DNA of 64,000 nucleotides from Pseudomonadota bacterium (GTDB lineage Bacteria; Cyanobacteriota; Vampirovibrionia; Obscuribacterales; Obscuribacteraceae). Of the stretch, positions 1 through 8,881 are shown one piece after another. The first letter of the stretch is position 1, and each line of letters opens with the position of its first letter. Under the pieces are notes generated by a model. That model saw only the letters and a program-made list of their open reading frames with translations. It made no database searches and had not been told where the DNA came from. The stretch is from the NCBI GenBank assembly GCA_021325555.1, contig JAJPGY010000030.1:1-64000 (forward strand), written 5' to 3'. The position numbers and the translations under genes were made by a program.

Positions 1-580
1 ATTGCTTGTAAGCACACGGTTTCATGTTCTATTTCACTCCCCTCACCGGGGTTCTTTTCACCTTTCCTTCGCAGTACTTGTTCGCTATCGGTCGCCAGTC
101 AGTATTTAGCCTTACCGGATGGTCCCGGCGGATTCGTACAGGGTTTCCCGTGCCCCGTACTACTTGGGATACTCCTGAGGTTCAGGCGTTTTCGTCTACC
201 GGACTGTAACCGTCTCTGGTAAGCCTTTTCAGACCACTTCGACTACCGCCATCCCATCTCGTCTGGAGTCCCACTACCCCGCCATGACTTTCGTCACGAC
301 GGTTTGGGCTGTTCCCCGTTCACTCGCCGCTACTGAGGGAATCACTGATTTGTTTTCTTTTCTTCCGGGTACTAAGATGTTTCAGTTCCCCGACTTGCCT
401 CGCGCCGTCCTATGGATTCAGACGGCCGTCGCCGGACATTACTCCGGCGGGGTTGCCCCATTCGGATACCCACGGATCTAAGCCTACAACAGCTCCCCGT
501 GGCTTTTCGCAGGTTGTTGCGTCCTTCGTCGGCTGCTGGCGCCAAGGTATCCACCGTGCGCTCTTTGTAGCTTGACCAAT
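1..580 (-). rRNA. 23S ribosomal RNA, 5' part (runs off the window)
   Basis: Read on the minus strand, the segment ending near 577-580 starts with GGTCAAGCTACAAAG and continues into GCGCACGGTGGATACC, the conserved beginning of bacterial 23S rRNA. Conserved domain I sequence follows down to position 1, so about the first 580 nt of the gene are present. The mature 5' end is an estimate. tRNA-Ala and tRNA-Ile lie upstream in the usual spacer order, but no 16S gene precedes them. Short open frames across this stretch are artefacts of rRNA. Confidence 0.95.
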
Positions 581-881
581 TTATAGGCGCGGCACAGAAT
601 CAGACCTGGGCGCGTTCCATTTGAAACTCGCTGCAATGGTCAGATACTTGTTGCAGGACACAACGAGGCGCCCCACCTATGACATTGGTGAATTACGGAC
701 ACTCAATATGCAGTTTTCAGGGTACGAAACCGGTTTTTATCGACCTCACGGCTGGCCGGTCTGGGGGAAGCCCCCGACGAACTTTCAATAATATCAGATT
801 GGCTTTTACCTTCGCCACATTGTATCTGATTTTTGTCTCAGGCTGCGGCTCCTCTGCGGAAGCTCATCCTGACTTGATTTT
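581..881 (-). other. tRNA-Ala to 23S spacer (leader of 23S)
   Basis: About 300 nt without a gene lie between tRNA-Ala and the 23S start. On the minus strand it holds TGAAAACTGCAT (around 704-715), a motif common just upstream of 23S genes. It also holds a GGGGG/CCCCC hairpin near 763-778 and an ATCAGAT/ATCTGAT inverted pair between about 793 and 833. These are probably pre-23S processing elements. I see no coding sequence here. Confidence 0.6.
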
Positions 882-954
882 TGGAGGCTAGCGGATTCGA
901 ACCGCTGACCTTCTCCGTGCAAAGGAGACGCTCTACCAACTGAGCCAAGCCCCC
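882..954 (-). tRNA. tRNA-Ala (TGC)
   Basis: The reverse complement folds as a 73-nt cloverleaf. The acceptor GGGGGCT pairs with AGCCTCC (one G-U), the D-arm is GCTCAGTTGGTAGAGC, the anticodon loop CTTTGCA reads TGC, and the T-arm is AGCGGTTCGAATCCGCT. CCA is not encoded. It sits between tRNA-Ile and 23S, the normal spacer position of this tRNA. Confidence 0.96.
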
Positions 955-1084
955 GGAGCTGGGGTTCAAAATAGCGATTCCGGCTTGGTTTCCCGTCCTC
1001 GCCCCGACTCGTCGGTTCCTTCGATCCGTCAGCGTTTGGTGCTCAAGAATCTTAGTGATTACTTTAGAGTCGGAACTAACTTCA

Positions 1085-1158
1085 TGGGCCATCCTGGACT
1101 CGAACCAGGGACCTCACCCTTATCAGGGGTGCGCTCTAGCCACCTGAGCTAATAGCCC
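1085..1158 (-). tRNA. tRNA-Ile (GAT)
   Basis: The minus strand gives a 74-nt cloverleaf. GGGCTAT pairs with ATGGCCC (one mismatch or wobble), the D-arm is AGCTCAGGTGGCTAGAGC, the anticodon loop CTGATAA reads GAT, and the T-arm is CTGGTTCGAGTCCAG. CCA is not encoded. Upstream, where a 16S gene is expected, there is a protein gene on the same strand instead. Confidence 0.96.
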
Positions 1159-1223
1159 AAACCAAGGAAATTGTAGCATAAGCCCGGCCCGGCGGTGGGA
1201 ATCCGGGCGGGCGCCGCCGGTGG

Positions 1224-2411
1224 TCAGAAATAGAAACTTCCCAGCCCCAGTCCCCCGTACCTGAACGGGGAATAGCCGTAGCCAAACGGGGAATAGCCGT
1301 AGCCGCCGTAGCCAAACGGGGAGTAGCCGTAGCCGCCGTAGCCAAACGGGGAATAGCCATAGCCGCCGTACATGCCGCCGTACATGCTGCCGTACATCAA
1401 CCCCGTGCCGACTGCTCCCGCGGCCTCGCCGGCCAGCTTGCCGACCGCGACCACCGCCTTGGCGATCCCGCTCAAAATTGGATGCCGTCGCTTGCCTGAC
1501 GCCGGTTCAGCCTGGTGGTCGCTTCCCCCGGCAGCCTTGCCCTGCGCGGCAGCACGTCCCTGCGGGGGCGTGGACAGGTCGACCGCCGCCCAGAGCCGTG
1601 CTACGCGCTCGGGCAGGGGAACTTGATCTTCCGGCCGCTCTCCGGGAAAAACACTCTCCTCGAGCCTCCTTACCCGCTGAACAAGCGCGCCCCGGTAAGT
1701 TCTTCCCAGCACCTGTTGCTCGAGCCTGCTCACCTCATGGGGCAAGCCGCGGCGCTCGTGGCTGGCGGAAGAGTACGACTCCTGCTGCGAAGCTGGTGCG
1801 GCGCCGTCGCCGCCGCCGGCGCCGTAAGCTTCCGGGCCCTCCTCCGAGGCCCCCGCGGGGCTGCCGGATGCCGCCGGCTGGTCTTCCTGCCAGGAGCCCT
1901 CCCGGGGGAGATCCCCACCGGCAGGACCGTTGACGAACGGAACCGTATCGCCCATCTCATAGGTCACCTCCGGTGCGGGCAAGCCCGCCGCCTGCCTGTC
2001 GGTTCCGGCCTCGGCATTGCTCGGGCCCGTAGGCGGCAAGGCGGTCGCCGCATTACCCTGGGGAGCGCCGCTGGCCGGCGCCCGGTCCCCGGCAGGCGCC
2101 GAGCGCTCGGACGTGGGAGTCAGGCCGCCGTCAGCCTCGGAGACGGCAGACTGCAGATTGGCCAGGCGGTTTTGAACCGACCCCGATCTTGTCTCGCCGA
2201 AGACCATCTTCTCAAGGCGGTCCAGCCGCTCGTCGAGCGAATCGGAGCGATAGCGGTGCTCGAAAAATCGCACCTCCAGCCGCCCGATCTGCTCTGCGAC
2301 CCCCGCCGCCGGGGCGGACGCTCCGACAGCCGGCTGCGCCAACAATAAAATGATAAGCAGGACCGATGCCGGGATGTCTTTAAGCCTATTGTCCCTGCCC
2401 GCCACCGCCAT
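1224..2411 (-). CDS. secreted protein with coiled-coil-like repeats and Gly/Tyr/Phe-rich tail
   Basis: This 395-residue protein has an N-terminal hydrophobic segment (about residues 13-33) ending in AVGASA, a likely signal peptide. Two related blocks follow. One (about 40-90) contains RLDRLEKMVFGE and the other (about 220-275) contains RLEQQVLG and RLEESVFPGE. They share the pattern R-x-x-LE-x-x-V-[FL]-G, with charged spacers suggesting helices. Between them is a low-complexity Pro/Ala/Gly linker. The last 50 residues repeat GYGYSPFGYG several times. No catalytic motif is seen and I do not recognise a characterised family. The Gly/Tyr tail suggests a cell-surface or self-associating role (inference). 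It is divergent from the gene at 2604. Confidence 0.75.
   Translation of the reverse strand: MAVAGRDNRLKDIPASVLLIILLLAQPAVGASAPAAGVAEQIGRLEVRFFEHRYRSDSLDERLDRLEKMVFGETRSGSVQNRLANLQSAVSEADGGLTPTSERSAPAGDRAPASGAPQGNAATALPPTGPSNAEAGTDRQAAGLPAPEVTYEMGDTVPFVNGPAGGDLPREGSWQEDQPAASGSPAGASEEGPEAYGAGGGDGAAPASQQESYSSASHERRGLPHEVSRLEQQVLGRTYRGALVQRVRRLEESVFPGERPEDQVPLPERVARLWAAVDLSTPPQGRAAAQGKAAGGSDHQAEPASGKRRHPILSGIAKAVVAVGKLAGEAAGAVGTGLMYGSMYGGMYGGYGYSPFGYGGYGYSPFGYGGYGYSPFGYGYSPFRYGGLGLGSFYF
1264..1371 (-). repeat. 30-bp tandem repeat encoding the GYGYSPF tail
   Basis: A 30-bp unit (two full copies at 1284-1313 and 1314-1343, with partial units on either side) is repeated nearly perfectly. Only single-base changes separate the units (aatagccgt, agtagccgt, aatagccat). 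The repeat lies in the coding sequence of the secreted protein and gives its C-terminal GYGYSPFGYG units. The near identity at DNA level suggests recent slippage expansion. Confidence 0.85.
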
Positions 2412-2603
2412 TCCCCAGAAACCACACGCACCCGCGATTCTACCTGCTTGCGTACCTACATTACAGCACGCGCCGCCGTGTCCTGGCCGAGGGCGTTGTT
2501 ACCACCGCTCCCGAACTTGGCATATGTCACTGTAGGCCGGTGAGGGCCGGTGTCCCTGCCGGCAAAGCGGCCGGCGGCCGGACAGGCAAGGAGTCTGGGC
2601 GAC

Positions 2604-4862
2604 ATGGCCCACGGCGATCAGGTAGCCGAGCAGCGTCCGGGCAACGGGCCCGAACCGGCTGGCGAGGGAGCGCGTAGCTCATCCCCCTCGCCCACTCAGA
2701 GAGAGCTTCTCCTTCTGAGCGTGCTGGCGCTTTTCCTGGAACTGCTCATCATTCGCTGGCTGGCCACCGAGGTCAGGATATTTGCCTACTTCAAGAACCT
2801 GCCGTTGATGTCCGCGTTCCTGGGACTGGGGCTGGGCTTCCTGTGGACGGACCGCAAGCGCGATTACTTTCACTGGTCGGCGCCGGGGCTTCTTTCCCTG
2901 AGCATGCTGCTCATCTTTGCGCTCGGTCTCGGGTTGACCTACCTCTCCTTCGTCGATCCCTTGAAGTTCCTGCTCTTTGGAGTGCGCACCGCCGGTGATG
3001 GTCATCGGCTGGCTCCCATGTGGACCACCCTGCGCAGCCTGGCGATCATGCTGGGGATCTTTGCCCTCAGCACATCCATATTTGTGGGGCTCGGGCAGAG
3101 GATGGGCAAACTCTTCGACCGGCTGCCGCCGCTGACAGCCTATTCAATAAATATCGCCGGGTCGTTAATAGGATCGCTGCTTTTCACCGGTCTGAGCTGG
3201 ATGCGCACCGGACCGGGCGTGTGGCTTGTGGCGGCCGGGCTCATGCTCACGGTGCTGAACCGGCGGGTCGCCCACTTCGCCGTTATCGTGCTCGGCATCC
3301 TTTACGCCCTGTCTCTGGGACCGTATATCGCCCGCGCCAACTACGGCGCCGATTACGTCAAAACCGTCTGGTCCCCATATTATCGCATCGACGTGGCGGC
3401 GGTCCGGCAGCCGGGCGGGCCCTGGCGCGGTGAGAAGCTGGGCTACAACATCTACATCAATTACGACTCTTTCCAGTCGATCCTCGATTGCTCGCCCGCC
3501 TCGCTGTCCCGCTTTCCCCGGGACGTGCAGGAGAAGCTGCGCGCCACGTTCGCGACACCCTACAGGGTGCTGCCCAGACCCGGCGGCAACGTCCTGGTGC
3601 TGGGAAGCGGCACCGGCAACGACGTGGCAGCGGCATTGCGCTGCGGCGCCGGTCATGTCGATGCGGTGGAGATCGACCCCTCGATCGTGGAGATCGGGCG
3701 CGAGCTGCATCCCGAGCATCCGTACCAGTCGAGCAAGGTGACAGCCCATGTCATGGACGCGCGCACGTTTCTCAAGAATTGCCGCGGCAAATACGACGTC
3801 ATCGTCTTTGCGGCGCTGGACAGCCACACGGCCTTCTCGTCGCTCTCCTCCCTGCGCCTGGACAATTACATCTTCACCCGGGAGGCGATGAACCAGGCAG
3901 CGCGCCTGCTAGATGAGCAGGGCATCATCGCCGTCAGCTTTGTCGCCCTCACGGACTGGCTGTGGGACCGCCATGCAAAGGCTCTGACTTCGGCGACCGG
4001 GATGCGCCCGTATGGTTATTGCGACTACAAAAAGCAGGTAAGCGGCCTGCTCATTGCCGGTCCCGGGCTGGACAAACGGGCGCCGGCGTCCAGTGCCGTC
4101 CCCTACCCGCCGCGATCAGTAAACCTGCAAAGCACCACGCCGCCCGCCACCGACGACTGGCCCTTCCTCTTCCTGCCGGACCGGCAGCTCCCCGCCCTTT
4201 ACGCCCTGCCCATTCTGAGCGTGCTTCTCCTGGGCTTTCTGCCCGTGGCCAGCCAGCTGGCCGGCGGCGCGCGCAAGCCGCTCAACTGGCAGATGTTCGG
4301 TCTCGGGATGGGGTTCATGCTTCTGGAGGTGCGAGCGATGGCGGATCTCTCCCTCCTCTTCGGCTCCACCTGGGTGGTAAACAGCGTGATCATCTCGGCG
4401 GTGATGATCGTGATCCTGATCGGCAACTACATTGCCTGGCGCTGGAGAGCAGGCGGTCTTGCCTGGCTCGGTCCCGCGCTTCTAATCTCCCTTTCGGCCA
4501 CCGGGTTCGTCAACACCGGCGAGCTCTCGGCAATGGGCCCCCTGGCCGGCGGCGCCGCCGGCGCCGGTCTCTATCTGTTCCCGCTCATCTTCTCAGCCAC
4601 CATCTTTGCCCTCCTCTTCAAGAACGCCGACCCGCCCACGGAGGCTTTTGCCTTCAATCTGGTCGGCGGCCTGGTGGGCGTCTGCCTGGAGTATCTGTCG
4701 ATGCAGTTCGGAATAAGAGCGCTGGGCTGGCTGGCTACAGGCATCTACACGGGCGTTCTAATCATTCATCTCATGTGGCGGGAACGCCGGCAAGCACCTG
4801 CGACCCAGGCCCACCAGTTCGATGGGCCGGCAGAGAAATGTCAGGATCCGCCATCCCGTTGA
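2604..4862 (+). CDS. membrane-embedded spermidine synthase-like methyltransferase-fold protein
   Basis: This 752-residue protein has three parts. About eight N-terminal membrane helices (residues 35-260) come first, then a soluble Rossmann domain (about 300-490) of the spermidine synthase type, then about six C-terminal helices (520-735). The soluble domain shows GSGTGND (about 333), AVEIDPSIVEIGR and DARTFL, which form the nucleotide/dcSAM-binding side. The usual DxxDP loop of aminopropyltransferases is replaced by VFAALDSH, so polyamine synthesis is doubtful. Similar membrane fusions are often annotated as spermidine synthase without biochemical proof. ATG at 2604 has AAGGAG 10 nt upstream; a GTG at 2550 is in frame but less likely. 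It is convergent with the methyltransferase gene, 3 nt away. Confidence 0.82.
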   Translation: MAHGDQVAEQRPGNGPEPAGEGARSSSPSPTQRELLLLSVLALFLELLIIRWLATEVRIFAYFKNLPLMSAFLGLGLGFLWTDRKRDYFHWSAPGLLSLSMLLIFALGLGLTYLSFVDPLKFLLFGVRTAGDGHRLAPMWTTLRSLAIMLGIFALSTSIFVGLGQRMGKLFDRLPPLTAYSINIAGSLIGSLLFTGLSWMRTGPGVWLVAAGLMLTVLNRRVAHFAVIVLGILYALSLGPYIARANYGADYVKTVWSPYYRIDVAAVRQPGGPWRGEKLGYNIYINYDSFQSILDCSPASLSRFPRDVQEKLRATFATPYRVLPRPGGNVLVLGSGTGNDVAAALRCGAGHVDAVEIDPSIVEIGRELHPEHPYQSSKVTAHVMDARTFLKNCRGKYDVIVFAALDSHTAFSSLSSLRLDNYIFTREAMNQAARLLDEQGIIAVSFVALTDWLWDRHAKALTSATGMRPYGYCDYKKQVSGLLIAGPGLDKRAPASSAVPYPPRSVNLQSTTPPATDDWPFLFLPDRQLPALYALPILSVLLLGFLPVASQLAGGARKPLNWQMFGLGMGFMLLEVRAMADLSLLFGSTWVVNSVIISAVMIVILIGNYIAWRWRAGGLAWLGPALLISLSATGFVNTGELSAMGPLAGGAAGAGLYLFPLIFSATIFALLFKNADPPTEAFAFNLVGGLVGVCLEYLSMQFGIRALGWLATGIYTGVLIIHLMWRERRQAPATQAHQFDGPAEKCQDPPSR

Positions 4863-4865
4863 GCG

Positions 4866-5843
4866 CTACCGCGCAACGCTGGACAATCGCTCTGCTGCCA
4901 TTGCGGCATATCTTTCGCTGATCTCTATTCCGAGAAAATGCCGCCTGTTCGCTAACGCCACCATTGCCGTAGTTCCGGATCCCAGGAACGGATCAAGGAC
5001 AACAGCGCCTTCCGGAGAACCAGCCAGGATGCAAGGCTCAATTAGTTTGTCTGGAAATACCGCAAAATGCGCATCCGGGAACTTCGACAGCGGCACCTGC
5101 CAGACAGTTCTCTTGTTTCTGCCCAGGGGATGAAACGCTTGATCCCACCTGGCATTGTGCAAATTCGCTTTGCCTGCGTTCTTGCCGGCTTCCGGCGTGC
5201 CGCCCCGTTTCCCGAAGTGATTCCGGCCGCCCATCATCTTGCTGTTGCCGGTGAAGGTCACATGAGGCTCACGGATTGCGTCGGCGTCATAGTAGTAGTC
5301 CGTATTCCTGGCAAGCAAGAAAATATACTCGTGGTCCGTGGTCGGCCGGTTCTTTACCGAGGAAGGCATGGCGTTGGGCTTGTACCAGATGACGTCCGAG
5401 CGCAAAATCCAACCATCGTCCTGGAGCGCCAGTGCGACGCGCCAGGGCGCGCCGGCCAGATTGCCTGAAGGAAGATACTTGTCGCCCAGGTTCAACCACA
5501 GCGTTCCATCCTTCGCCAGCACCCGGCGGGCCTCAGCAAACACTGAGACAAGGTTTTCTATGTAGGCGTCGATGGACTTTTCCGTGCCAATCTGGCCCTC
5601 GACGCCGTAGTCTCTCTGCCCGTAGTAGGGTGGACTTGTGACTATCGTCTGAACGTGCTCGTCCGGCAGGCACTTAAGCACGGACTTCGCGCATCCACGA
5701 ATGACCAGATCGTGCCTCAGCAAACCTGGCTGATTGCGAATCGCCGCCTCATCCACGAGGCCCGGCCGCCCATCTTCGATCATTTTGAGCTGCCGCACGA
5801 TGATCCTCGCAAGACTTGTCGCCGGACGAGTCAGCCGGCACAC
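4866..5843 (-). CDS. DNA methyltransferase, beta class (N4-cytosine or N6-adenine)
   Basis: The 325-residue protein has motif IV TSPPYYG near the N-terminus (about residue 69). The S-adenosylmethionine-binding motif I, DPFLGSGTT, is near the C-terminus (about 289), followed by FLGIEIS. This order defines the beta class. SPPY rather than DPPY is commoner in N4-cytosine enzymes, but the modified base cannot be fixed from sequence. No restriction endonuclease is recognisable beside it. The divergent gene at 5931 encodes an unknown helical protein, so this looks like an orphan methyltransferase. The start is uncertain: GTG at 5843 has AAGG 11 nt upstream, and GTG at 5798 has GAGG at good spacing. 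Confidence 0.88.
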   Translation of the reverse strand: MCRLTRPATSLARIIVRQLKMIEDGRPGLVDEAAIRNQPGLLRHDLVIRGCAKSVLKCLPDEHVQTIVTSPPYYGQRDYGVEGQIGTEKSIDAYIENLVSVFAEARRVLAKDGTLWLNLGDKYLPSGNLAGAPWRVALALQDDGWILRSDVIWYKPNAMPSSVKNRPTTDHEYIFLLARNTDYYYDADAIREPHVTFTGNSKMMGGRNHFGKRGGTPEAGKNAGKANLHNARWDQAFHPLGRNKRTVWQVPLSKFPDAHFAVFPDKLIEPCILAGSPEGAVVLDPFLGSGTTAMVALANRRHFLGIEISERYAAMAAERLSSVAR

Positions 5844-5930
5844 CTTGATGATAACCTTCTCCCCGAAAATTCCACAAAAGGTAAGTAACGTCTACCCCGG
5901 AAGTCAACCAACGTACTTCGGGGCTGAAAG

Positions 5931-7046
5931 ATGAACTTACTACCTGCACAAACAAGCTACAAAAACAACGTCGTGCCTTTAGCCGGCGAGCCGCTGGCCG
6001 CCCGTATGCGTGAGGCGCTGAAGCCGAGCGGCAGCGCGCTGGTCAGGACGGCCGCGGATCCCCGGCAACTGGTCGAGGAGTTCGAGGCTGCCTGCCGCGA
6101 GCTGGCGGCGCGTCCGGGCGCGGAGGCGGAACAGCATCTGGATTCCATCGCCGAACGAGCTGACAAGCTCAATGGCCGGCAGATGGAGATGCGGATTGGC
6201 GAGCTGGAAGCCCAACTCCGGCAGGCTCAAGCCGATGAGGCGACCCGACTCACGGAAGAAAGAGATGCCACGCTCGAAAGCCTTCCGGAGCCGACAAAGC
6301 GTAAGGCTCGGGCGCTGGCGCAAATGGTGGACGGCGCTCGCTCGCAGCCGGGCTCGCCTTATATGGAATGCGCTGTCGCGAAATGGAAGGAAGAGCTCGG
6401 GCGGCTGGCGCCGGAGTATGCCGCAGCCCAGGAAGCGATCGACCGGCTTATCACCAGCGATGAGATAGCCGCCATGCGCTCGGCGCTTGCGCTGCGCTTC
6501 AAGGCACGGCTTACGCTTGCGCTATCCTGTGAGGGTGAGGAGTCCAGGATCAACCGGTTCGCCGATCTGTCCGAGCGTTTCAAAGACTGGGAGCTGAACG
6601 CTTACCTCGCCAAGCTCGATCCGCAAGAATCAGCAGCGCTCGGCAAGGGGTTGCACAGCGCTCGCATGAGCCTCTTCCAGAGGTACTGGCAGGTCTGGAA
6701 TGCCGGCGCGCAAGCACAGGCGCAGGCATTGGAATCAGAGCTGGCGCTTGTCGTCGAGCAGCTTCCGCTGGACAAGCAGGTGGAGGCTCAGGGGCTCATC
6801 AAGGATCTCTGCGCCCCGCGCGAAAAGACGGACACGGTCGTGGCGCTCTTTCTGCTGAACCACATCTCGCCCTCGCTTGCCGCCAGGGCCCGCGAGCTTG
6901 ACGACTTGCGGGCGCCGCTGCGGGTAATCGAGCGACAGGAGAGGGCCCTGGACCGCCTGCAAACACAGTTCGACCTTTTCGCGCCGGCCCCGGCGCCCGC
7001 AGAAAAGCCCGCCTGCGCGCCCTTCTCGCTCTTCCCGAACGCCTGA
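5931..7046 (+). CDS. hypothetical helical (coiled-coil) protein
   Basis: The 371 residues are rich in Ala, Glu, Leu and Arg, with long heptad-like stretches (about residues 60-130 and 250-340). There is no signal peptide, membrane helix or recognisable catalytic motif. The C-terminus is Pro/Ala-rich. The gene is divergent from the DNA methyltransferase with an 87-bp gap. That makes a functional link possible, but nothing in the protein resembles a nuclease or specificity subunit. I do not recognise a family. Confidence 0.65.
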   Translation: MNLLPAQTSYKNNVVPLAGEPLAARMREALKPSGSALVRTAADPRQLVEEFEAACRELAARPGAEAEQHLDSIAERADKLNGRQMEMRIGELEAQLRQAQADEATRLTEERDATLESLPEPTKRKARALAQMVDGARSQPGSPYMECAVAKWKEELGRLAPEYAAAQEAIDRLITSDEIAAMRSALALRFKARLTLALSCEGEESRINRFADLSERFKDWELNAYLAKLDPQESAALGKGLHSARMSLFQRYWQVWNAGAQAQAQALESELALVVEQLPLDKQVEAQGLIKDLCAPREKTDTVVALFLLNHISPSLAARARELDDLRAPLRVIERQERALDRLQTQFDLFAPAPAPAEKPACAPFSLFPNA

Positions 7047-7242
7047 GCCTCTTACCGAGGATGGTCGGTATCGGCATCTTGACACCACCAGCAGTGCGCG
7101 GCCAGACCGCGCCGGCATTCTGGCGGCGGCTCCGGCAAGCGGGCTTGTGCCCGGGCCGCTCGACGGATGCGAGAGCGCCCCGGCGCCACCGGAAAGCCGG
7201 TATCCTGACATCCCGATCCTGCAGTCGTTCGATTCGATGATC

Positions 7243-7315
7243 TGGAGATAAGGGGATTCGAACCCCTGACCTCACGGGTGCGATCCGTGCGCTCTACCAA
7301 CTGAGCTATATCCCC
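7243..7315 (-). tRNA. tRNA-Ala (CGC)
   Basis: The minus strand gives a 73-nt cloverleaf. GGGGATA pairs with TATCTCC, the D-arm is AGCTCAGTTGGTAGAGC, anticodon stem CACGG/CCGTG flanks loop ATCGCAC (anticodon CGC), and the T-arm is AGGGGTTCGAATCCCCT. No CCA is encoded. It reads GCG alanine codons, expected to be frequent at this GC content. Its 5' part overlaps the end of the MATE exporter frame on the same strand. Confidence 0.96.
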
Positions 7316-8804
7316 GCGTTCCGCTATTATAACAGGCCGGCCGGGGTACTCCGGCGAGCCGGCGCAGGAGTTGCAGGCAGGCGCCGGCCGAGGGCGCCGC
7401 CTCGACAAACCCCCGCCTGTAGACGCCGACGGCAACCAGGGCAATCACCGCCCGGGAGACGAGAAGCGCCCCGGCGATGCCGGGCAGCCCGAGCTGCAGG
7501 GAGATGGCCAGAAGCCAATAAAGCGGCAGGCGCAAGCCGATCAGCACAGCCACTTGGCAGACCATCGGCGTCCAGGTGCAGGCGGCCCCCTCCATGGCCC
7601 CGAAGAGGATGAGCCAGACAGCCAGCAGCGGCACCGTCAGTGGTGCGGACTTGAGGAGTGTGGCCGTATACTCAACGACCAGAGGGTCGCTGGAGAATGT
7701 TGATGCCAGCGGGATGGCGAAGACCATCAGGACGAGGCCCACAAGGATCATCGCCACGCTCGCCCCGGCGGTGATCTGCCAGCCGCTGGCGCGGGCGCGG
7801 GCGGGCTGCCCGGCACCCAGATTTTGCCCGACGATTGTGGCGGCAGCCATGCTCAAGGCGACCAGCGGCATGGCGGCGAACGTCTCCTCGACCTTGAGCG
7901 CCACCGACCAGGCGGCCTGCGCCTGCGACGCGTGGGCCATGCCGGCAAAGATCCTGTAGGTAAGGAAGTTCGAGCTGGTCCAGACCACTTCGGCGATGAC
8001 GGCCGGCAAGCCGATGCCCAGCAGCTCGCTCACCCTGACGAGCGCCTGCCCGAAAGCGAGCGCCGGCCGGTGAGCTCCAGGCGCGCGCATCCAGAATCTT
8101 CGCAGCAGCACAAGGCCGAGGGCAACCCCGACCGTGGCGCCGGCGAGCCAGGACAGGCAAAGGGCATCCAACGAATGCCGCCCGCCGGGAATGAAGCCAA
8201 AGAAAAGGAGCAGTGAGCCGCCGATGCTCACACTGCTCATGGCAAGCCACATGCCCAGGGCATAGCGGGGCGCGCCCACCGCGCGGAAAATGGCCGTCAT
8301 GCACATGGCGACCACAAACGGCAGATTGGCGAGGCTGACCAGCTCCAGATAACGGGCTCCCAAAGCGGTCACGACCGGTGCTGCCCCCAATATCGCAAAG
8401 ACGGGTCTGGCGAGCAGCACCCCGACAACAGTGGCGAAGAGCCCGACCAGCGAGCTGAACACGAGGCTGTCGCGCGAATAAGCCCTGGCGAGCGCCAGAT
8501 CGCCGGCCCCGAAACTTCGCGAAACGCACGCCACGGTGCCGATTGCCAGACCGGTGCCCAGCATTGCCATCAGAAAGATCGCCTGCTCGCCAATCCCGAC
8601 CGCGGCCTGGGCGGCATCCCCGATGAAGCCCGCCAGGTACGCGTCTACCAGTCCAATCAAAGAGCTGAGCACGTATGCAGCCAGAAGCGGCCACGACATC
8701 TGCCAGATTGCCCTGGCCAGCGATCCGCAAACAATCGGGTTGTCTGAATCGGCGGCGGCTTCTTGTTTCTTCCCCAGGCGGTCAGACGTCACGTTCAGGC
8801 TCAT
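7272..8804 (-). CDS. MATE-family multidrug/cation efflux transporter
   Basis: The 510-residue membrane protein has about twelve helices in two halves, the architecture of MATE antiporters. These export drugs or metabolites in exchange for H+ or Na+. The first half begins after WQMSWPLLAAYVLSS; a repeat-like second half begins near residue 240 and contains GLPAVIAEVVW. Family length is about 450-500. ATG at 8804 is chosen because GGAGGA lies 9 nt upstream. The last ~20 residues are read from the promoter and first part of the downstream tRNA-Ala, where the stop lies, so the true end may have been extended by loss of an earlier stop. It is divergent from the zinc-finger gene at 9036. Confidence 0.9.
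   Translation of the reverse strand: MSLNVTSDRLGKKQEAAADSDNPIVCGSLARAIWQMSWPLLAAYVLSSLIGLVDAYLAGFIGDAAQAAVGIGEQAIFLMAMLGTGLAIGTVACVSRSFGAGDLALARAYSRDSLVFSSLVGLFATVVGVLLARPVFAILGAAPVVTALGARYLELVSLANLPFVVAMCMTAIFRAVGAPRYALGMWLAMSSVSIGGSLLLFFGFIPGGRHSLDALCLSWLAGATVGVALGLVLLRRFWMRAPGAHRPALAFGQALVRVSELLGIGLPAVIAEVVWTSSNFLTYRIFAGMAHASQAQAAWSVALKVEETFAAMPLVALSMAAATIVGQNLGAGQPARARASGWQITAGASVAMILVGLVLMVFAIPLASTFSSDPLVVEYTATLLKSAPLTVPLLAVWLILFGAMEGAACTWTPMVCQVAVLIGLRLPLYWLLAISLQLGLPGIAGALLVSRAVIALVAVGVYRRGFVEAAPSAGACLQLLRRLAGVPRPACYNSGTRGYSSVGRAHGSHP
7326..7331 (-). promoter_or_regulatory. -10 box (TATAAT) for tRNA-Ala(CGC)
   Basis: A perfect TATAAT lies on the minus strand at 7331-7326, 10 nt before the first tRNA nucleotide. 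That suits initiation a few bases upstream of the tRNA. It falls inside the last codons of the MATE reading frame. I see no strong -35 match. Confidence 0.55.
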
Positions 8805-8881
8805 CGGCTTTCTTCCTCCGGATAGGCATGGCAAGGCAGGCGCGACCCTCCACGGATGCAGGGCCGAGCCGCGGTCAGATA

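Noticed and set aside
838..1092. 84-codon minus-strand frame around tRNA-Ala
   Set aside because: Its protein contains LAQLVERLLC, the familiar translation of tRNA sequence, and the region is the tRNA spacer.
1264..1371. CRISPR or minisatellite unrelated to coding
   Set aside because: The 30-bp units stay in frame and encode the GYGYSPF tail of the secreted protein.
4866..7046. Complete restriction-modification system
   Set aside because: The gene beside the methyltransferase is a helical protein without nuclease motifs, so only an orphan methyltransferase can be supported.
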